The notes beneath the pieces are model-generated. The model was not told the origin of the DNA. It saw nothing but the letters and a program-made list of their open reading frames with translations, and ran no database searches. Positions 7,020 to 14,099 of a stretch of DNA of 18,601 nt are shown piece by piece; the first letter of the stretch is position 1; each line of letters begins with the position of its first letter. The stretch is from Cyanobacteria bacterium HKST-UBA02 (GTDB lineage: Bacteria > Cyanobacteriota > Vampirovibrionia > Obscuribacterales > Obscuribacteraceae), in contig JAGQHH010000430.1 in assembly GCA_020431945.1 (NCBI GenBank), positions 1 to 18,601 on the forward strand. The letters run 5' to 3'. Both the position numbers and the translations under genes were made by a program.

Positions 7020-8812
7020 TGCCGGGTCTGAGTCTGAGAATCAAAGGGCTGATACTGGTGGGAGTGCCTCTGGCTTTCCAGGTCGTCTGTACTCTCTTTC
7101 TATTGAATCTCCTGGACGGTCTCAACAAAAACGCGCTCAGGGAGTATCACGACCAGGAGGTTCTGGCCATGGTAGCCGATACCGTGCGTGATTCCGCCGA
7201 GCTGCTCTATCAAACGAATGTCGGCAAGAACAATTCGGGTCAGACCAGCCGGGAGGAGAGCCTGGACAACTGGGTGAAGCTCCGCCGACGCTGGGTTGCC
7301 ATGCACAATCTCACCGATGGCGATCGATATCTCAAACCGGCTCTGGACAAGCTCGAGTCGATGCAGAAGAAATGTCTCGAGACCATCGACCGCTGGCATG
7401 AGGAGAAATCCAGAAACAATCCCGATCGTGTGAAGTCCCATGAACTCGAGCAGGATATCGTCAGTATCTGTCTTGCCACTCCGGAGATTCTCACGGATGT
7501 GGAGAATCTTCAGAGACAGCATGCCAGTCCGGATATGAAGACAGGAAAGCGTATCGATGAGCGCCTGCCTTTCTTTGTCCTTCTTTTCCTGGCAGTCTCC
7601 CTCGGCACCACGGCGCTCCTTGCAGTTTTCTATATAAAAGGAACCCGGGATCCATTGAAGGCGATTCTAGAAAGAAGCAGGCTCCTTTCCGCTCCCGGAG
7701 ATCTGCCGCCGGCCTGCGGAGGAAGCGGGGAGCTGGCGGAGCTGGACAGTCTTCTAACCAGAGTATCGGAATCTCTGAAGGAGACTCTGGAATCGGAACG
7801 GAACCTCATCGACAGGGCCGGAGAGCTGATCTGCTCACTCGATCGGGAAGGACGAATTCTATTCGCCAACCAGAGCGCCACCCGAGTCTTCGGTCGCGAT
7901 CCTGCTTCGATTCGAGACCGGAGCCTCATGGAATTTGTGGAGAGCAAGGACTGTCTCGCTCTCGATGACCTTCTGGGATCTCTGGCGGACAGCGAGATTC
8001 GCACCGAGATCGAGCTACGCATCACCGCCACGGGTGGCAGGACAGTGGAGACGAATTGGTTTGTGACCTGGTCCCCGGTAAGAAAAACTCTGTTTTGTGT
8101 AGTTCACGATCTCACCGAGACTCGCCTGATCGAAAGGCAAAAGTCCGAATTCCTGGACATGGTCCGGCTGGATCTTGCCGGACCCGTATTCTCGATAAGA
8201 CAATCCATGGAAGCGATAGTCTCGGGAGAGAAAGGTGATCTGCCGGAGAAGATAAAATCAAAAATGGCCAGCTCGATAAGCTCCCTCGATCTTCTCTCGT
8301 CCCTGATAAGCGATCTTCTCGATTTTCAAAAGCTCAGTGATGGCAAGCTGACCCTCACCCGCACCGAAATCGACTTGAGCGATCTGATCGACGACTCGGT
8401 TGAGCAGGTCCAGCCCCTGGCGGTCAGGAAGTCGGTGAAGATCGATGCTCGCTGCCCCGAGATTTCCATAAACGGCGACCGTAGCAAGCTCAGACAGATG
8501 ATTGTCAATCTGCTCTCCAATGCTATCAAGTTTTCGCCCGATAATAATCGAGTATCAATAGAGGTCTTGCAGGAGCAAGCCGAGCAGATCGAGATCCGGG
8601 TAGGCGACCACGGACCCGGGGTACCCGAGCAATACAAGGAATCTATCTTCGAGGCATTCGAGCAGGCGCCCGATTCGGACCGCAAGCATGAAGGCACCGG
8701 TCTCGGTCTGGCTATCTGCAAGCTCATGGCAGCAGCCCATGGTGGTACCATCGGGGTCACGGACAATCCTGATGGCGGAGGCAGCCTCTTTTTCGTCAGG
8801 CTTACAATATAG
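7019..8812 (+). CDS. Sensor kinase with intact ATP site but no phosphoacceptor His (kinase B)
   Basis: The 597-residue paralogue of the preceding kinase has the same layout: TM1 about 9-30, extracytoplasmic region about 31-182, TM2 about 183-206, linker, PAS about 258-370, HisKA-like region from about 374 and HATPase_c about 483-597. Its N-terminus (SLRIKGLILVGVPLAFQ) and PAS end (LFCVVHDLTE) match the partner. At the H-box the sequence is VRLDLAGPV: the His is Leu (L384) and the conserved Arg is Ala. The ATP-binding domain is textbook: NLLSNAIKFSP (N497, N501, K504), G1 DHGPG (D530-G534), F-box IFEAFEQ and G2 GTGLGLAI (559-566). It should bind ATP but cannot phosphorylate itself at the canonical site. 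The most economical role is trans-phosphorylation of H396 of kinase A in a heterodimer. Single-base read error does not explain the Leu, since CAC to CTG needs two changes and neighbouring H-box residues are also lost. Confidence 0.92.
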   Translation: MPGLSLRIKGLILVGVPLAFQVVCTLFLLNLLDGLNKNALREYHDQEVLAMVADTVRDSAELLYQTNVGKNNSGQTSREESLDNWVKLRRRWVAMHNLTDGDRYLKPALDKLESMQKKCLETIDRWHEEKSRNNPDRVKSHELEQDIVSICLATPEILTDVENLQRQHASPDMKTGKRIDERLPFFVLLFLAVSLGTTALLAVFYIKGTRDPLKAILERSRLLSAPGDLPPACGGSGELAELDSLLTRVSESLKETLESERNLIDRAGELICSLDREGRILFANQSATRVFGRDPASIRDRSLMEFVESKDCLALDDLLGSLADSEIRTEIELRITATGGRTVETNWFVTWSPVRKTLFCVVHDLTETRLIERQKSEFLDMVRLDLAGPVFSIRQSMEAIVSGEKGDLPEKIKSKMASSISSLDLLSSLISDLLDFQKLSDGKLTLTRTEIDLSDLIDDSVEQVQPLAVRKSVKIDARCPEISINGDRSKLRQMIVNLLSNAIKFSPDNNRVSIEVLQEQAEQIEIRVGDHGPGVPEQYKESIFEAFEQAPDSDRKHEGTGLGLAICKLMAAAHGGTIGVTDNPDGGGSLFFVRLTI

Positions 8813-8830
8813 AACGGAGTTTGGAAGAAA

Positions 8831-9508
8831 ATGGCGAAAGTCCTGGTGGTGGAAGATGATTCGCAGCTTGCCGGAGAGCTGGTGGAATGGCTGCGTCTTC
8901 AAAATCATCTACCCGAATCCACCGACTCCGGCGAGGACGCCCTGCAACTGCTCGCCAATTTCAAATTCGATCTGGTGCTTCTAGACTGGAATCTCACCGG
9001 CATGAACGGACTTTCTGTTTGTCAGCGTTATCGCGCTGCCGGCGGCAAAGCTCCGATAATTTTTCTCACCGGCGAAGGCGATATCGATCATGTCGAGAGC
9101 GGCTTGAATGCCGGTGCCGACGACTATATCGTCAAGCCCTTCAATGTCCGGGAGCTCGCTGCCCGGATGGCCAGCATCTTCCGGCGCCCTTCCGAGCTTC
9201 TCGACAGCCAGGTGCGCCTTGGAGGCGTTCTGGTAGATCCTCAAGATCGGACAGTGACCTTCGAGCATAAGACCATCCATCTCTCTCCCAAGGAAGGAGC
9301 GGTTCTCGAATTTCTCATGCGTCATCCCGGTCGCTGCTTTTCCTCGAAAAACATCCTCGATGGGGTCTGGCCATCCGATGCTGAGTCCACCGAAGATACA
9401 GTGCGCACCTGCATGAAGACCCTCAGGCAGAAGCTGCTCAAGTTGGGCAAGCCTGATCTGATCCAGACGGTGCCCCGTCATGGCTACAAAATAGATCTCG
9501 ATCAGTAA
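8831..9508 (+). CDS. OmpR/PhoB-family response regulator
   Basis: This 225-residue regulator is of normal family length. The receiver domain (1-118) has all key residues: acidic pair D9/D10, phosphoacceptor D52 in LLDWNL, T80 in FLTGEGD and K102-P103 in VKPF. The C-terminal winged-helix domain (about 127-223) shows LSPKEGAVLEFLMRHPGRCFS, the recognition-helix segment ESTEDTVRTCMKTLRQKL and the wing PRHGYKI. It lies 18 bp after kinase B in the same operon, with GGAAG (8823-8827) or CGGAGT (8815-8820) as ribosome site, so it is the likely phosphate receiver from H396 of kinase A. Regulators of this family bind tandem direct repeats. The 11-bp repeats upstream of small genes at 10766, 10352 and 16382 are candidate targets, but that link is inference. 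Confidence 0.95.
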   Translation: MAKVLVVEDDSQLAGELVEWLRLQNHLPESTDSGEDALQLLANFKFDLVLLDWNLTGMNGLSVCQRYRAAGGKAPIIFLTGEGDIDHVESGLNAGADDYIVKPFNVRELAARMASIFRRPSELLDSQVRLGGVLVDPQDRTVTFEHKTIHLSPKEGAVLEFLMRHPGRCFSSKNILDGVWPSDAESTEDTVRTCMKTLRQKLLKLGKPDLIQTVPRHGYKIDLDQ

Positions 9509-9536
9509 AGCAGCTTGAACAGCAAAAATCATTGAA

Positions 9537-9914
9537 TCAGAAGCGTTCGCTCAATGGATATTCGGGCTCCGGAGGCAATGGTCTCTCTGAAGGATCTTTT
9601 TCGTCGGGTTTGATGTTGCTTTCGTCCGGATCGGAATAATCGGGTGGCATGTCGTGGGGCGGAAATGGTGCACCGATGCCGGGAACCTTTTTGAGTATCC
9701 CATCCTCGGTAAAGATCGCCCCGTCAGGCTCCTGCTCGATCTTGCACGATGGTATCACCCCGCTCTCGACAAGCTTAGCCGAGGCCGCTCTGCTATCCGA
9801 ATGTTCTTGCCGTGTGGTTGCGAGCTGGTGTTCGCGGTCCGGAGATTCCGGTACATAGCTGCTGTTGCCTTCGACCAGTTCGGTTGTGTTCTGGGTGGTC
9901 AAACAATCTCTCAT
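9537..9914 (-). CDS. Small orphan protein with IPxC core, proline-rich tail (family member 3)
   Basis: A 125-residue product of no named family. It starts at the ATG at 9914, preceded by AAAGGAGA with 6 nt spacing. Residues about 39-58 (SDSRAASAKLVESGVIPSCK) align with the core shared by the two upstream small genes, [CH]xDxxxA[ST]xxLVxxxx[IV]IPxC[EK][VI], although the first Cys of the core is His here. The C-terminal half is rich in Pro, Asp and Glu and looks disordered. There is no signal peptide or membrane segment, so a cytoplasmic location is expected. The gene is 15 bp downstream of the 140-residue family member and probably shares its transcript. Its stop faces that of the response regulator, 28 bp away. 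Confidence 0.7.
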   Translation of the reverse strand: MRDCLTTQNTTELVEGNSSYVPESPDREHQLATTRQEHSDSRAASAKLVESGVIPSCKIEQEPDGAIFTEDGILKKVPGIGAPFPPHDMPPDYSDPDESNIKPDEKDPSERPLPPEPEYPLSERF

Positions 9915-9929
9915 CGATCGTCTCCTTTA

Positions 9930-10352
9930 CTATTTGAGGAAATCCAGGGCAGGTCCGGCTACACCAGGACCGTAGACCCCTTCCATGGGAAATTCGAGAT
10001 ACTTTTTCAGCCGCTCGGCGCGGCCGATGTCGAACTTCTGAGCCTCGGATACCATCTTCAGTACCTCGCTCACAGTCCGAGCCGGTCCCAACTGCCCTTG
10101 CATGGGCAGCGCTTCGGGAGGCGGAACCGGCTCCGGAATGGACTTCGTCCGGGTCTCGACTTCGCAATCCGGAATGACCTTTTTATCCACCAGTTCCTTT
10201 GTAGCTCCAGCCATGTCCTCACATCTCGGCTTGATGATATCGAGCTTGTATGCCGCCGGATCTTCGACACGAGGGACTTCATTCTCTAACGAAAACCGGC
10301 GTCCAGGGTGATCGTCACGCTCCGACGACAATGCTCTGCTTTCTATGGTCAC
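9930..10352 (-). CDS. Small orphan protein with CxDMA...IPxC core (family member 2)
   Basis: A 140-residue product starting at a GTG (10352) that is preceded by GAGGGG with 8-9 nt spacing. The core CEDMAGATKELVDKKVIPDC (44-63) is followed by EVET and is close to the core of the 77-residue family member upstream. A Pro-rich linker and a predicted helical C-terminal part (ARTVSEVLKMVSEAQ..., about 90-118) follow. No signal peptide or transmembrane helix is visible. It is the first gene of a two-gene unit with the next small gene. Its upstream region carries the 11-bp direct repeat and -10-like hexamer also found before two other small genes. Function unknown; the two conserved Cys could bind metal or form a disulfide. 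Confidence 0.75.
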   Translation of the reverse strand: MTIESRALSSERDDHPGRRFSLENEVPRVEDPAAYKLDIIKPRCEDMAGATKELVDKKVIPDCEVETRTKSIPEPVPPPEALPMQGQLGPARTVSEVLKMVSEAQKFDIGRAERLKKYLEFPMEGVYGPGVAGPALDFLK

Positions 10353-10395
10353 TGTTCAATCCCCTCAGGTTGTTGTTTTCGTCGCTTCGATGCAT

Positions 10396-10430
10396 TCAGT
10401 AAACCAACTCAAGCGTGAGGGTTGCGTGAA
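10396..10430 (-). promoter_or_regulatory. Candidate promoter/operator with 11-bp direct repeat (copy B)
   Basis: On the minus strand TTCACGCAACC (10430-10420) is followed directly by CTCACGCTTGA (10419-10409), a tandem repeat with one-helical-turn period. A -10-like TACTGA (10401-10396) begins 18 nt after the start of the second half-site, and the GTG start is 44 nt further on. About 50 bases here resemble the region upstream of the gene at 10766 at roughly three positions in four. A role as binding site for an OmpR-type regulator is inferred from layout. Confidence 0.5.
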
Positions 10431-10470
10431 CAGCATGAACATTCAACGGGAGACCTGGTGAGAACGCACC

Positions 10471-10508
10471 AAAACAAAAATATCGCTCACCGGGCAGGTG
10501 GCGATATT
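10471..10508 (-). terminator. Rho-independent terminator of the 10533-10766 gene
   Basis: On the minus strand AATATCGC and CACC pair with GGTG and GCGATATT, giving a 12-bp stem with one bulged base and a 5-base loop (hairpin 10508-10479). It is followed by the T-rich tract TTTTTGTTTT (10480-10471). It lies 25 bp after the stop of the 77-residue gene, so that gene is terminated separately and the next two small genes need their own promoter, which fits the repeat element found there. Confidence 0.85.
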
Positions 10509-10532
10509 CTTGCTGTTCCCTATGTAAATCTC

Positions 10533-10766
10533 TCAGTAAGATGACTGAAGCCCTGGCATTTCCTTCATCAGGGTATCGACCTCGCACTCAGGAATGATTC
10601 TTTTCGCGACAAGGTCTTGCGAGGCTCTGGCCATATCGCTACACGATGGACCTGTCCGATCGCGAGTGGCTGAATGCTGCCTTTGCAGCGGATTCAGGAA
10701 CTCCTCCAGTCCGGACGGAGAAGTACTGTCATTTCGATTGCCTAATACGTATAGATCGAGTGGCAT
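10533..10766 (-). CDS. Small orphan protein with CxDMA...IPxC core (family member 1)
   Basis: A 77-residue product starting at the ATG at 10766, with AGGAGAT 6 nt upstream. The core CSDMARASQDLVAKRIIPEC (42-61) is followed by EVDT and matches family member 2 at more than half its positions. The N-terminal 40 residues are polar and of low complexity. No signal peptide or membrane helix is seen. Transcription is probably monocistronic, with an upstream direct-repeat promoter element and a strong downstream terminator. Codon-level similarity to the other members is modest, so the duplication is not recent. Function unknown. Confidence 0.75.
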   Translation of the reverse strand: MPLDLYVLGNRNDSTSPSGLEEFLNPLQRQHSATRDRTGPSCSDMARASQDLVAKRIIPECEVDTLMKEMPGLQSSY

Positions 10767-10804
10767 TTTTTATCTCCTGGGTCTTTCTCAACGCTCCGAT
10801 GCCC

Positions 10805-10839
10805 TCATTAGAGCAGTCCGAGCGTGAGGGTTACGTGAA
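10805..10839 (-). promoter_or_regulatory. Candidate promoter/operator with 11-bp direct repeat (copy A)
   Basis: On the minus strand TTCACGTAACC (10839-10829) is followed by CTCACGCTCGG (10828-10818). A -10-like TAATGA (10810-10805) begins 18 nt after the second half-site starts, and the ATG at 10766 lies about 40 nt beyond. The element occupies most of the 86-base gap after the sirtuin gene, so it is specific to the small gene. Confidence 0.5.
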
Positions 10840-10852
10840 GACCGAATCGGCG

Positions 10853-11680
10853 TTAAATAGAGCAATTGGTCAATCTATCTTCTATCGCTCGCAGGGCGTC
10901 CAGGGCGGTCATCGAGAGAGATATCGCCCCTTCCGGCACCTGGAAGTCCCGGGGGTTGACCCGGATGAGTTTGTTCGACCGGCGCTGGCACTCATACCGC
11001 ACCGTGGGAATAGCCGTGCCAGCGCCGAACTCGATGGCAACCACGCGGCCCTGGCTTACCCGGGCAAGCCACTCTTCGTATGCTTTCTCCTGGGCGGAGG
11101 TACGCCTGGGGTTCCAGGCGAAATCACCGAACATGAGGACATTCGGTCGGGCCATGCCGCCGCAGGCGGGACAGCTGGGCAAAGGACCGAGGGCTCTGAA
11201 AGACTCTTGATCGACCTCGATCTCGATACCATGAGCCGACCAGATATCGATGCTACCGCATCGGGGAGCGCATTGCAGGTGGTGCAGGGAGCCATGACAT
11301 TCGACAAGTCTCTCCTCGTCGAAACCAGCCTTTTGAAACTGACCATCGACATTGCTCGTGTATACAAAATAGTCTTTAGCGAATTTCTCGAAGAAGCGAC
11401 GAATTATCTGGAAACCTTCATGAGGCACGGTGTCTCGATAGAGGTTCAAGCGGTGACCATAAAAGCCCCAGGCTTGCTCAGGATCTTCTATAAAAGTCCC
11501 GGCATTGGCCACCTGGGAGAAAGTCCTTCCCCTGAAAGGCGGATAAGCCTTCCAGAAACCTTCGCTGCCACGGAAATCAGGCAGACCTGAGTCAACTCCC
11601 ATTCCGGCACCGGCGCCTACCAGTATGGCGTCGGCACCCTCTATCGCCCGGGCGGCTTCTTCTATGATCGCTTCCTGCAT
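10853..11680 (-). CDS. Sirtuin (SIR2-family NAD-dependent protein deacylase)
   Basis: A 275-residue Rossmann-fold sirtuin, close to the bacterial CobB length. Motifs appear in the proper order: GAGAGMGVDSGLPDFRG (22-38, NAD binding), YTSNVDGQ (107-114, canonical TQNxD), catalytic ECHGS (H129), zinc cysteines C137/C141 and C170/C173, RPNVLMFGD (178-186), FGAGTAIP (218-225) and RVNP (240-243). It should remove acyl groups from lysines using NAD. Odd points are Met at position 27, where most sirtuins have Ser, and CX3C spacing in the first zinc pair instead of CX2C. The start has only a weak ribosome site, so it could be slightly different. Neighbours on the same strand give no clear functional link. 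Confidence 0.93.
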   Translation of the reverse strand: MQEAIIEEAARAIEGADAILVGAGAGMGVDSGLPDFRGSEGFWKAYPPFRGRTFSQVANAGTFIEDPEQAWGFYGHRLNLYRDTVPHEGFQIIRRFFEKFAKDYFVYTSNVDGQFQKAGFDEERLVECHGSLHHLQCAPRCGSIDIWSAHGIEIEVDQESFRALGPLPSCPACGGMARPNVLMFGDFAWNPRRTSAQEKAYEEWLARVSQGRVVAIEFGAGTAIPTVRYECQRRSNKLIRVNPRDFQVPEGAISLSMTALDALRAIEDRLTNCSI

Positions 11681-11765
11681 ATTCGGATCTTATCGCGAGG
11701 TCATTTCAACCGGGCAAGATCTCATAACGTTGTAAAGGGTTTTATTGCAGATAGCAGATTTTGAA

Positions 11766-12743
11766 TCAGCGTTTGCCGTTCTTGACCGGATAAATCACCG
11801 AATAATCCCAACCATCATGAGGAAGTTGTCCGTCCTCCTGGATATAGGCGCTCTCTTTCAGGCGACCGACGGCTGTGCCGCGGGTGCGAACCGATGTCGG
11901 TTTCTCCAGGTCCGTAGTCAGACCCAGTAAACGCTCGGACGTCCGAACATGTTCCATGGTAGCGACCTGACCGGGATAGCGATCTTTGAGGACCGTGCCG
12001 GCGGTGGTGTACTGGTCGTGGGCTTTGCCTTCCACATTGGCCACGTGCATGGCACCCAGCCAGAGGACGACTTTATTGTTGGGATCGCTGTCGAGGATAT
12101 CGCCGACGAGCCTGGCCATATGAGGATCACGCTGGGACCATTTGCCGTCCCAGGGTCTGGGCAGGTCTACAGGAACGACCTTGAGACCGGCTTTCCTGGC
12201 TTCTGTGACCAGCTCGCGAAAGTCCCTGGTGTTCCAGTAGCCGGTGAGCATTCCATCGGGAATCTCGCCGGTTTTCTCGAACTGCTCATATAGAGGTTTG
12301 AGATCGCTGGGCATCTCCACCGCTAGATGAGTAGCGCCGGCAGCCTTCAGGCGCTCGATAGTTTTGATTCCGGTGGCCCGGAACTGGCTATCGCCCTCGT
12401 GGAACTCACCCATGCCCAGAACACGGTTTTTCTTCATGAGCTCTACGGCTGTGTCTCCCGGATTGGTCCCGTAGCGATTGATATCGCCTCTGACTCCGGC
12501 CGCTGTGTCACTTTCGGGAAGATTGAGCTTTTCTTTGAGCTCGGAAAGCTTCTCTTCAGGCAGATCCGGCAATCTCTTGCCGCTGTCAGCACCTCTGCCG
12601 GCTATTGACGGCGGGCTCCAGCAGTCGCTGACACAGGCTGCCAGCCAGGTGTTCTCCTCCCGTCCGGCATTGTAGCCCGTACCGTCAAGAGCCTGCTGTG
12701 CCTGAATATGATCCTGTGGTAAAGCACCGTCCAATCTGGTCAT
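11766..12743 (-). CDS. ChaN/Tiki-superfamily (EreA/ChaN-like) protein
   Basis: The 325-residue protein has a low-complexity N-terminal part (1-95, containing two Cys in ACVSDC) and then a domain resembling the haem-binding ChaN/Tiki/erythromycin-esterase superfamily. GEFHEGDSQFR (112-122) gives the Glu-x-His pair, VEMPSDL (142-148) the second Glu, and LWLGAMHVAN (227-236) the C-terminal GxxH. Together these are the typical metal- or haem-coordinating set. No signal peptide is visible, unlike many ChaN proteins, which are lipoproteins; the protein may be cytoplasmic. The ribosome site GAGGCG 5 nt before the ATG is moderate. The start lies 60 bp after the membrane protein gene upstream, so they may be co-transcribed. 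The reaction is unknown; hydrolase or metal-dependent protease roles are both known in the superfamily. Confidence 0.72.
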   Translation of the reverse strand: MTRLDGALPQDHIQAQQALDGTGYNAGREENTWLAACVSDCWSPPSIAGRGADSGKRLPDLPEEKLSELKEKLNLPESDTAAGVRGDINRYGTNPGDTAVELMKKNRVLGMGEFHEGDSQFRATGIKTIERLKAAGATHLAVEMPSDLKPLYEQFEKTGEIPDGMLTGYWNTRDFRELVTEARKAGLKVVPVDLPRPWDGKWSQRDPHMARLVGDILDSDPNNKVVLWLGAMHVANVEGKAHDQYTTAGTVLKDRYPGQVATMEHVRTSERLLGLTTDLEKPTSVRTRGTAVGRLKESAYIQEDGQLPHDGWDYSVIYPVKNGKR

Positions 12744-12803
12744 AAAAACGCCTCGCCATCCACCATATCCATGTTAGGCGACGACAATAACCGAATCGTG
12801 ACC

Positions 12804-13985
12804 TCAAGTAAGAGCCTTGAAAATCTCCATCAGCAAGTCCTGGAGGGGAATTACAGTGGCGATCAGGGGCAGGGCCGGCAGGCATGTGGCGATGATGAAC
12901 AGAATCACGAATTGATGATCGAATACCACAGACCGCATGGTGAGCACCGTGTCGAAACTGCTATTTAAATCAGCCAGTGAAGACGGGTCCGGACTGGAAA
13001 GAATAGATTCATCCTTGTCCCCTCGCTTGCGCAGCCACTTGCCGGCGAACTTGTCGCTGAGCTCATGACAGAGAGCCCCATAAGAGATAATACCGTCGAG
13101 CCTGATTCGCACGAGAGTAGGCGAGAACACAAGAAGCGGACCCACGAAGAAAAACAGGATCACTCCAAGGAAAACAATCCCGAGATGGGTGAAAGACTTG
13201 AGCTCCTGATGAGTGTGCTGGACCAATTGAGCCACTACGCTCGAGTCGGCTGCGGCTATGGCGAAAGCCGCCAGGCAAAACTGTGCATGGGCAGCGCTGA
13301 CGAAACTCAAGCCGCCTGCTCCGTCTGGATGTGTAGCGATGAGATTGAGGCGGAATCTCGAGGCACGCCAGAGGAAATAGATCCAGAGAAGGTAATCGAC
13401 GGTCCAGCTCATCACTACAAAGCGGAATAGAGGCTGGCTCACGTAATTGTTCCAGAATCCCGGTCGGCTCAGATCAGCAAAGCCGCCGGCCACACTGGTC
13501 TGCCAGCTCGAAACCTCGATGTTCATGCTATAGCTCTTGAGGAAAAATGAAGAGGCTATACAGACAACGAGTATGACCAGATCGACTGCCAGAGAACCCC
13601 GGATCCGGAATATCCTGCGCACCATTTTCTTGAAAGCTTCGAGTTCGGCCTTGTCAACGAGATCGAGAAAGCGGAGGATGGCTTTCACCAACCAGGGTCT
13701 GGTGAGTCTGTCTGATAGTATCAAAACCGGTGCGGCGATAAGATAACGAGAGAGGGTGATCAGGTCCTTGTGAAGCGGCATGTCGACCAGACCGCCGGTC
13801 TCGAATCCGTCGATCACCGAAAGAATCAGAATCGGGCCGAAGGTCACTGCAATAAAGAGCAGAGCGCTTCCGAGAAGAGCATCGTTGTGGGTCCGGGCGA
13901 GATTCATACGCATGACCAGCCTGGTGAGGATGCTGCCTGGCACCTCGATATGATCGGTCAAATTGTCATTGTGCTCTTCTGTCAA
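12804..13985 (-). CDS. Polytopic membrane protein of unknown function
   Basis: A 393-residue integral membrane protein with about seven hydrophobic segments (roughly 38-60, 77-96, 130-152, 186-207, 233-252, 268-292 and 364-388). The sequence between segments 4 and 5 reads LWRASRFRLNLIATHPDGAGGLSF. I have a general impression of a similar THPDxAGGL pattern in uncharacterised membrane proteins of other bacteria. The start is a TTG at 13985 supported by GGGAG 6 nt upstream; the next in-frame Met (residue 25) lacks such a site. A cytoplasmic hydrophilic loop at about 305-360 is rich in charged and Ser residues. No enzyme motif or transporter signature is recognised. It may share a transcript with the ChaN-like gene. 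Confidence 0.8.
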   Translation of the reverse strand: MTEEHNDNLTDHIEVPGSILTRLVMRMNLARTHNDALLGSALLFIAVTFGPILILSVIDGFETGGLVDMPLHKDLITLSRYLIAAPVLILSDRLTRPWLVKAILRFLDLVDKAELEAFKKMVRRIFRIRGSLAVDLVILVVCIASSFFLKSYSMNIEVSSWQTSVAGGFADLSRPGFWNNYVSQPLFRFVVMSWTVDYLLWIYFLWRASRFRLNLIATHPDGAGGLSFVSAAHAQFCLAAFAIAAADSSVVAQLVQHTHQELKSFTHLGIVFLGVILFFFVGPLLVFSPTLVRIRLDGIISYGALCHELSDKFAGKWLRKRGDKDESILSSPDPSSLADLNSSFDTVLTMRSVVFDHQFVILFIIATCLPALPLIATVIPLQDLLMEIFKALT

Positions 13986-14063
13986 GGCTCGCTCCCGTGC
14001 GGATAGAAGACCGCCAGAAAGACCCGGACATCGAGCATAATAGAATATTGCTTCCTATATCAA
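13986..14063 (-). promoter_or_regulatory. Weak promoter candidate and ribosome site for the TTG-started membrane protein
   Basis: On the minus strand TTGATA (14063-14058) is followed after 15 nt by TATTAT (14042-14037), a slightly short spacer for a sigma-70 promoter. GGGAG (13996-13992) lies 6 nt before the TTG at 13985 and decides that start. No terminator-like hairpin was seen after the gene that ends at 14100. Confidence 0.35.
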
Positions 14064-14099
14064 GCCGCTATCCTTATCGGACTGGCAGGATTCGGGACA

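Noticed and set aside
8159..8190. Sequencing error as explanation for the missing His in kinase B
   Set aside because: His to Leu here needs two base changes from CAC, the frame is intact, and neighbouring H-box residues (Ser, Arg, Ala) are also changed, which points to real divergence.
9509..9536. Possible terminator between the response regulator and the facing small gene
   Set aside because: Only 3-4 base pairs of stem can be formed and no T-tract follows on the plus strand.
10646..11590. 314-codon open frame on the plus strand opposite the sirtuin
   Set aside because: The minus strand carries all sirtuin motifs in order and the small gene at 10766 with its own ribosome site; the plus-strand frame is a shadow.
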